A stretch of 6,515 nucleotides of DNA, from the NCBI GenBank assembly GCA_002424495.1, contig DIKH01000282.1, positions 1-6,515 on the forward strand, given 5' to 3'. Position 1 is the stretch's first letter. Each line of letters starts with the position of its first letter. Of this stretch, positions 5,073 through 6,515 are shown one piece after another. Position numbers and translations under genes: made by a program. This stretch comes from Desulfobacteraceae bacterium UBA5623 (GTDB lineage Bacteria; Desulfobacterota; DSM-4660; Desulfatiglandales; Desulfatiglandaceae). The notes under the pieces are model-generated. The model was not told where the DNA came from. It saw only the letters and a program-made list of their open reading frames with translations, and did not search any database.

Positions 5073-6200
5073 AAAGGCCTCAACTCTCGTCTTCATGGGA
5101 ACGATATCCTCAATGTCATATTCTGATTCAAGTTTGAGCATTGGGATGGGCCGATCCATCTTCTTGAGCCTCTCAGGCAGGAAATGCGATTCCATATCCC
5201 ACGTCTCGCACAGCCTCAACTGATACCACACAACGCCATCCACGGAGAAATCTCTCGCCAGTTTCTCGATGAAATCAAAATGTCTTACCATTGACGGCCT
5301 GTTGAAAGCACAGTTTGGCCGCTTCGTAATGTATCGATCTGCTATCGCATCCATTGGATCTCCATTGGCTGCCACATTCTCCCAATAGAAAAGGACCCCC
5401 TCTGCGATGTCTTCAATAACCACTGCTGCTTCTGATTGTTCGATAAGGTTCAGTACCTTATAATCTCCCATAGCAATGTTTGGTCCGGTTAAAAGAATCC
5501 TTGGACCTTTTCTTTTTGGCCCCTCCTTCTGGGAAATATCGTGGTAGAGCGAATCCAGCAGGTCTACCATCAACTTGGGGTCAAGTAGATGGGCTGCATG
5601 GTTCAGCCGAATAAAATCTTTCGAACTAATCGGTGGCCGGGGTGATTTCCGCAGCTCACTTATCTTCTTCAAACCATCTCTCAATCTCCGGTAAGTATCT
5701 ACTGCCTCGCCCAGAGTAGCGTCGGTAATCTTATTGCCTGTATGTCCCTCCAAGAACTCCTTGAAAAGGTTTAACCCTCCTTTAAAGTACTCTAAACCAC
5801 GCTTTCCATCATACGCTTGAGGAATCCCTAGCTTGAAAACCGTCTTGTCTGTATAAAACTCATAGAGCTCCGCTGTTCTCCTCAAGTGCTGACAGGTGAT
5901 GGGAACAGCCAGTAAATCAAATAGCTCAAAATACTTCTGTTCTTTCAATACATGGTATCCGTACATAGCCCTTGAGAATGGGCACATATATCGCCAAACT
6001 GCGTGTGCAGACGCATCAACCGCTTCAGGATCTCCGCCATGGACAAGACCTAACGGAACCCCTCCAGCCGCATAAATCAGCTCTGTAGGTAAGTAGTCAC
6101 CTATAAAATGGGCCACGACTTTTTTCCCTTCGGCCTTCAACCTTGCCAGTTCCTCAGGCCGATTTCGCAAATGCTCCACTACTCTTTGCATGCCTTCCAT
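5055..6200 (-). CDS. 2-hydroxyacyl-CoA dehydratase family, small (HgdB/BcrC-like) subunit
   Basis: First gene of the apparent operon, 381 aa, close to the usual length of HgdB and BcrC. Family features in order: GDYLPTELIYAAGGVPLGL (34-52), Cys73 in YMCPFSRAMYG, Cys103 in AVPITCQHLRR, RILLTGPNIAMGDYKVLNLIE (234-254), DGVVWYQLRLCE with Cys331, LKLESEYD (355-362) and MKTRVEAFVESL (369-380) at the C terminus. Cys73, Cys103 and Cys331 sit where this family ligates its [4Fe-4S] cluster. It should pair with the product of the next gene. No ATP-dependent activase (HgdC/BcrA type) is in the window, so one must be elsewhere if this is a true dehydratase or reductase. A longer frame opens at a TTG at 6245, but AAGGAGGT lies 6 bases before the ATG at 6200. 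Substrate could be a 2-hydroxyacyl-CoA or an aromatic acyl-CoA. Confidence 0.88.
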   Translation of the reverse strand: MEGMQRVVEHLRNRPEELARLKAEGKKVVAHFIGDYLPTELIYAAGGVPLGLVHGGDPEAVDASAHAVWRYMCPFSRAMYGYHVLKEQKYFELFDLLAVPITCQHLRRTAELYEFYTDKTVFKLGIPQAYDGKRGLEYFKGGLNLFKEFLEGHTGNKITDATLGEAVDTYRRLRDGLKKISELRKSPRPPISSKDFIRLNHAAHLLDPKLMVDLLDSLYHDISQKEGPKRKGPRILLTGPNIAMGDYKVLNLIEQSEAAVVIEDIAEGVLFYWENVAANGDPMDAIADRYITKRPNCAFNRPSMVRHFDFIEKLARDFSVDGVVWYQLRLCETWDMESHFLPERLKKMDRPIPMLKLESEYDIEDIVPMKTRVEAFVESLR

Positions 6201-6206
6201 CAATAA

Positions 6207-6214
6207 ACCTCCTT
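6207..6214 (-). promoter_or_regulatory. Ribosome-binding site choosing the small-subunit start
   Basis: AAGGAGGT lies 6 bases before ATG at 6198-6200. The frame can be extended 15 codons upstream to a TTG at 6243-6245, but that extension (NISQEEKRGQGGLL) includes the ribosome site itself and is probably untranslated leader. Confidence 0.8.
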
Positions 6215-6303
6215 GACCTCTTTTTTCTTCTTGACTTATATTCAATTATGTAGAAAATATGATGCATAGAATAACACAATACTAGAAAGCTAGATATGTA
6301 GTT

Positions 6304-6321
6304 ACCATTCTATGACATGGT
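6304..6321. promoter_or_regulatory. Candidate operator palindrome over the -10 box
   Basis: ACCAT-N8-ATGGT, a perfect 5-bp inverted repeat with an 8-base centre. It covers the -10 element of the predicted operon promoter, where a repressor would block transcription. A GntR-like gene diverges from the same spacer, and this family binds short palindromes of this general kind. The match is short and could be chance. Confidence 0.4.
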
Positions 6322-6336
6322 TTTTTGTAAAGTCAA
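6307..6336 (-). promoter_or_regulatory. Predicted sigma-70 promoter of the operon
   Basis: On the minus strand a TTGACT -35 box (6331-6336), an 18-base spacer and a TAGAAT -10 box (6307-6312), each with five of six consensus bases. Transcription would begin near 6300, giving a leader of about 100 bases before the ATG at 6200. It lies in the AT-rich spacer between divergent genes, the expected place. I saw no GG-N10-GC sigma-54 motif. Confidence 0.6.
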
Positions 6337-6386
6337 GAAAAAAATGCGGGTTTGCAGAAATTGGCGTTTAAAAAATTAAAATGTTT

Positions 6387-6391
6387 AGGAG
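6387..6391 (+). promoter_or_regulatory. Ribosome-binding site of the divergent regulator
   Basis: AGGAG lies 6 bases before GTG at 6398-6400 on the plus strand. It supports a GTG start for the partial regulator gene. Confidence 0.55.
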
Positions 6392-6397
6392 TTTAAA

Positions 6398-6515
6398 GTG
6401 CTTACAGAAAATATTTTATTATACTTCAAGGTCTACCTCAAAATAAAACATAGTATCATTAGTGGTGAATTTGAAAAAGGCGCCAAAATTGGAACCATAT
6501 GGGATTTGTCAAGCA
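6398..6515 (+). CDS. N terminus of a GntR-family regulator, cut by the window edge
   Basis: A frame on the plus strand that stays open from the GTG at 6398 to the window end, 39 residues. Residues 9-39 read LYFKVYLKIKHSIISGEF then EKGAKIGTIWDLSS. This fits the start of the GntR winged-helix domain, whose usual pattern is LYxQIxxxLxxxIxSGxxxPGxxLPTxxxLA. The usual PG is KG and the usual LPT is IGT here. GntR proteins bind DNA as dimers and respond to a small acid or acyl-CoA through a C-terminal domain, which lies outside the window and would decide the subfamily. The gene diverges from the dehydratase operon across a 197-base spacer, a common arrangement for a local repressor, so it probably controls the operon. 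The start is supported by AGGAG six bases upstream. The assignment rests on a short stretch. Confidence 0.65.
   Translation, partial: MLTENILLYFKVYLKIKHSIISGEFEKGAKIGTIWDLSS

Noticed and set aside
6201..6245. Upstream TTG start for the small dehydratase subunit
   Set aside because: The extension contains the AAGGAGGT site that serves the ATG at 6200 and encodes a low-complexity charged stretch.
6366..6380. AT-rich inverted repeat TTTAA-AAAA-TTAAA in the divergent spacer
   Set aside because: Low-complexity A/T sequence where such symmetry is expected by chance.
6507..6512. A perfect TTGACA on the minus strand
   Set aside because: No acceptable -10 box at 16-18 bases, and it falls inside the partial regulator frame. 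The promoter at 6307-6336 is better.

Overview
The window looks like a piece of an anaerobic bacterial chromosome. Five long genes and two small or partial ones lie head to tail on the minus strand, each behind a good Shine-Dalgarno sequence (AAGGAGGT, GGGAGG, AAAGGAGG, AAAGGAG, AGGAGG). Base composition is moderate in the genes and AT-rich in the leader. The gene families (2-hydroxyacyl-CoA dehydratase, CCG-domain iron-sulfur protein, FAD-linked oxidase) are typical of strict anaerobes such as sulfate-reducing or syntrophic Desulfobacterota and anaerobic Firmicutes. The sequence alone does not decide between these.

Reading in the direction of transcription, from high to low coordinates: a partial gene on the plus strand (6398-6515) starts like a GntR-family regulator and points away from the operon. 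The spacer between them carries a good sigma-70-type promoter (6307-6336) directed into the operon, with a palindrome over its -10 box. The operon then encodes: an HgdB/BcrC-like 2-hydroxyacyl-CoA dehydratase subunit of 381 aa (5055-6200); an HgdA-like partner of 479 aa (3505-4944); a possible 34-aa peptide in a spacer that also folds into a hairpin (3343-3447); an FAD-linked oxidase of the VAO/PCMH fold, 483 aa (1856-3307); a two-cluster, two-CCG-domain iron-sulfur protein of 392 aa (595-1773); a lipoyl-carrier H protein of 147 aa (85-528); and the first 11 codons of another gene (1-33).

Known family functions suggest this working model. The two dehydratase-type subunits form a low-potential [4Fe-4S] heterodimer acting on a 2-hydroxyacyl-CoA or aromatic acyl-CoA. 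The FAD oxidase and CCG protein form a GlcD/GlcF-like or HdrD-like electron-transfer pair. The H protein provides a lipoyl disulfide/dithiol that a CCG site could reduce or oxidise. No glycine cleavage P, T or L gene is in the window, and neither is the ATP-dependent activase that this dehydratase family needs. The combination of dehydratase pair, flavin/CCG pair and lipoyl carrier in one apparent transcription unit is the most interesting feature. Its substrate cannot be read from the sequence.

Three starts are placed downstream of the longest possible ORF because ribosome-binding sites favour the inner codons: ATG at 6200, GTG at 4944 and ATG at 528. I found no tRNA, rRNA, CRISPR array, insertion sequence or convincing intrinsic terminator.
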